From the NCBI GenBank assembly GCA_022360735.1, contig JAKSCF010000219.1:1-5119 (forward strand): a DNA stretch of 5,119 bases, in the 5' to 3' direction. The position numbers were made by a program, and so were the translations under genes. The stretch's first letter is position 1, and each line of letters begins with the position of its first letter. The notes under the pieces are model-generated. The model worked only from the letters and a program-made list of their open reading frames with translations. It did no database searches and had not been told where the DNA came from. This document shows positions 4,816-5,119 of the stretch, piece by piece. This DNA is from Clostridia bacterium (GTDB taxonomy: Bacteria; Bacillota_A; Clostridia; Peptostreptococcales; JAAYPU01).

Positions 4816-4965
4816 CTATCTATGTTTAAAGGGAAATAGTTTTAATTTTGTATTCAACATAATAAGTATTATGCTGGCTAAAGCACCAATGATGAGTGTG
4901 TCTAAAGTCAGTTTTCCAATAAAGATTATCCATAAAAACAAAAGAGCTATCCAAATTAAAAACAT
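4816..4965 (-). CDS. 49-aa two-helix membrane protein resembling the MnhE N-terminus
   Basis: A 49-codon reading frame starts with ATG 8 nt after a strong GGAGGTGG (4981-4974) and stops with TAG 14 bp before mnhE. The product has one helix (FLIWIALLFLWIIFI), a turn with GKLTLDT, a second helix (LIIGALASIILIML) and a basic end, KLKLFPFKHR. The spacing and the WxxFxGKLTLDTLxIG pattern resemble the first two helices of MnhE proteins. The mnhE that follows has its own N-terminal helices, so this is either a partial duplicate or a distinct small subunit. Its well-placed ribosome binding site and clean frame suggest it is translated. It is the first recognisable gene of the run; function unknown. 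Confidence 0.65.
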   Translation of the reverse strand: MFLIWIALLFLWIIFIGKLTLDTLIIGALASIILIMLNTKLKLFPFKHR

Positions 4966-5119
4966 CTATTTATCCACCTCCTACTAAATTTTTATTAATT
5001 GCAATATATATGCCAATGAAAGTAATAAGAAATGATGTGATGCTTAAATTATTGAAAATTCAACATTAATTATTTAGAATATTACTTAAAAAATAAAAAA
5101 AATCATTACAAATAAAGAA
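4966..5119 (-). other. AT-rich leader upstream of the antiporter genes
   Basis: About 154 bp, very AT rich, with no complete gene. The best vegetative promoter candidates on the minus strand (such as TTGGCA followed 16 bp later by TAAAAA) are poor, so none is annotated. A 29-codon open stretch without a normal start (5059-4970) encodes ITSFLITFIGIYIAINKNLV followed by three glycines, and its end overlaps the ribosome binding site of the 49-aa ORF. Whether the operon begins here or continues from beyond the window cannot be seen. Confidence 0.4.

Noticed and set aside
2688..4965. A novel defence or mobile system
   Set aside because: Every sizeable gene here matches a known Mrp/Mbh antiporter subunit; there is no nuclease, polymerase, toxin or integrase signature.

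Overview
The window comes from a low-GC, endospore-forming anaerobic Firmicute, most likely a member of the Clostridia. Three things point there: the sporulation genes spoIIP and gpr, the strong GGAGG-type ribosome binding sites, and a split-gene Mrp/Mbh-type cation antiporter module of the kind found in clostridia and archaea. Genus cannot be fixed from the sequence alone.

Left part (1-1956, minus strand): gpr (germination protease, complete) is followed by spoIIP (peptidoglycan hydrolase of engulfment, cut off by the window edge). Each has its own sporulation-type promoter by eye: a SigF/SigG-like one upstream of gpr, and a SigE-like one that overlaps the gpr stop codon and serves spoIIP. 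In B. subtilis gpr and spoIIP are likewise adjacent, opposite rpsT, so the block is ancestral synteny.

Middle (1957-2515): a 218-bp divergent region carries the gpr promoter on one strand and a housekeeping promoter (TTGATT-17 bp-TAGAAT) for rpsT on the other. rpsT encodes ribosomal protein bS20 and ends at a strong hairpin terminator that reads well on both strands.

Right part (2516-5119, minus strand): seven small membrane-protein genes run toward rpsT. In transcription order they are a 49-aa two-helix ORF, mnhE, mnhF, mnhG, a DUF4040/MbhD-like gene (C-terminal part of MrpA), an MbhE-like gene, and mnhB. This is the order E-F-G-A'-B'-B known from Mbh/Mrp clusters, but it stops after B. The subunits that carry the proton and sodium channels (MrpA N-terminal part, MrpC, MrpD) are not in the window.

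Two non-coding structures are not explained by the genes. One is a tandem pair, plus a diverged third copy, of about 41-bp imperfect palindromes with compensatory changes, between rpsT and mnhB. The other is a roughly 124-bp AT-rich inverted-repeat (MITE-like) element that splits the antiporter operon between mnhG and the DUF4040 gene. No wholly new system is evident. The most notable points are these elements, the incomplete antiporter gene set and the 49-aa MnhE-N-terminus-like ORF.
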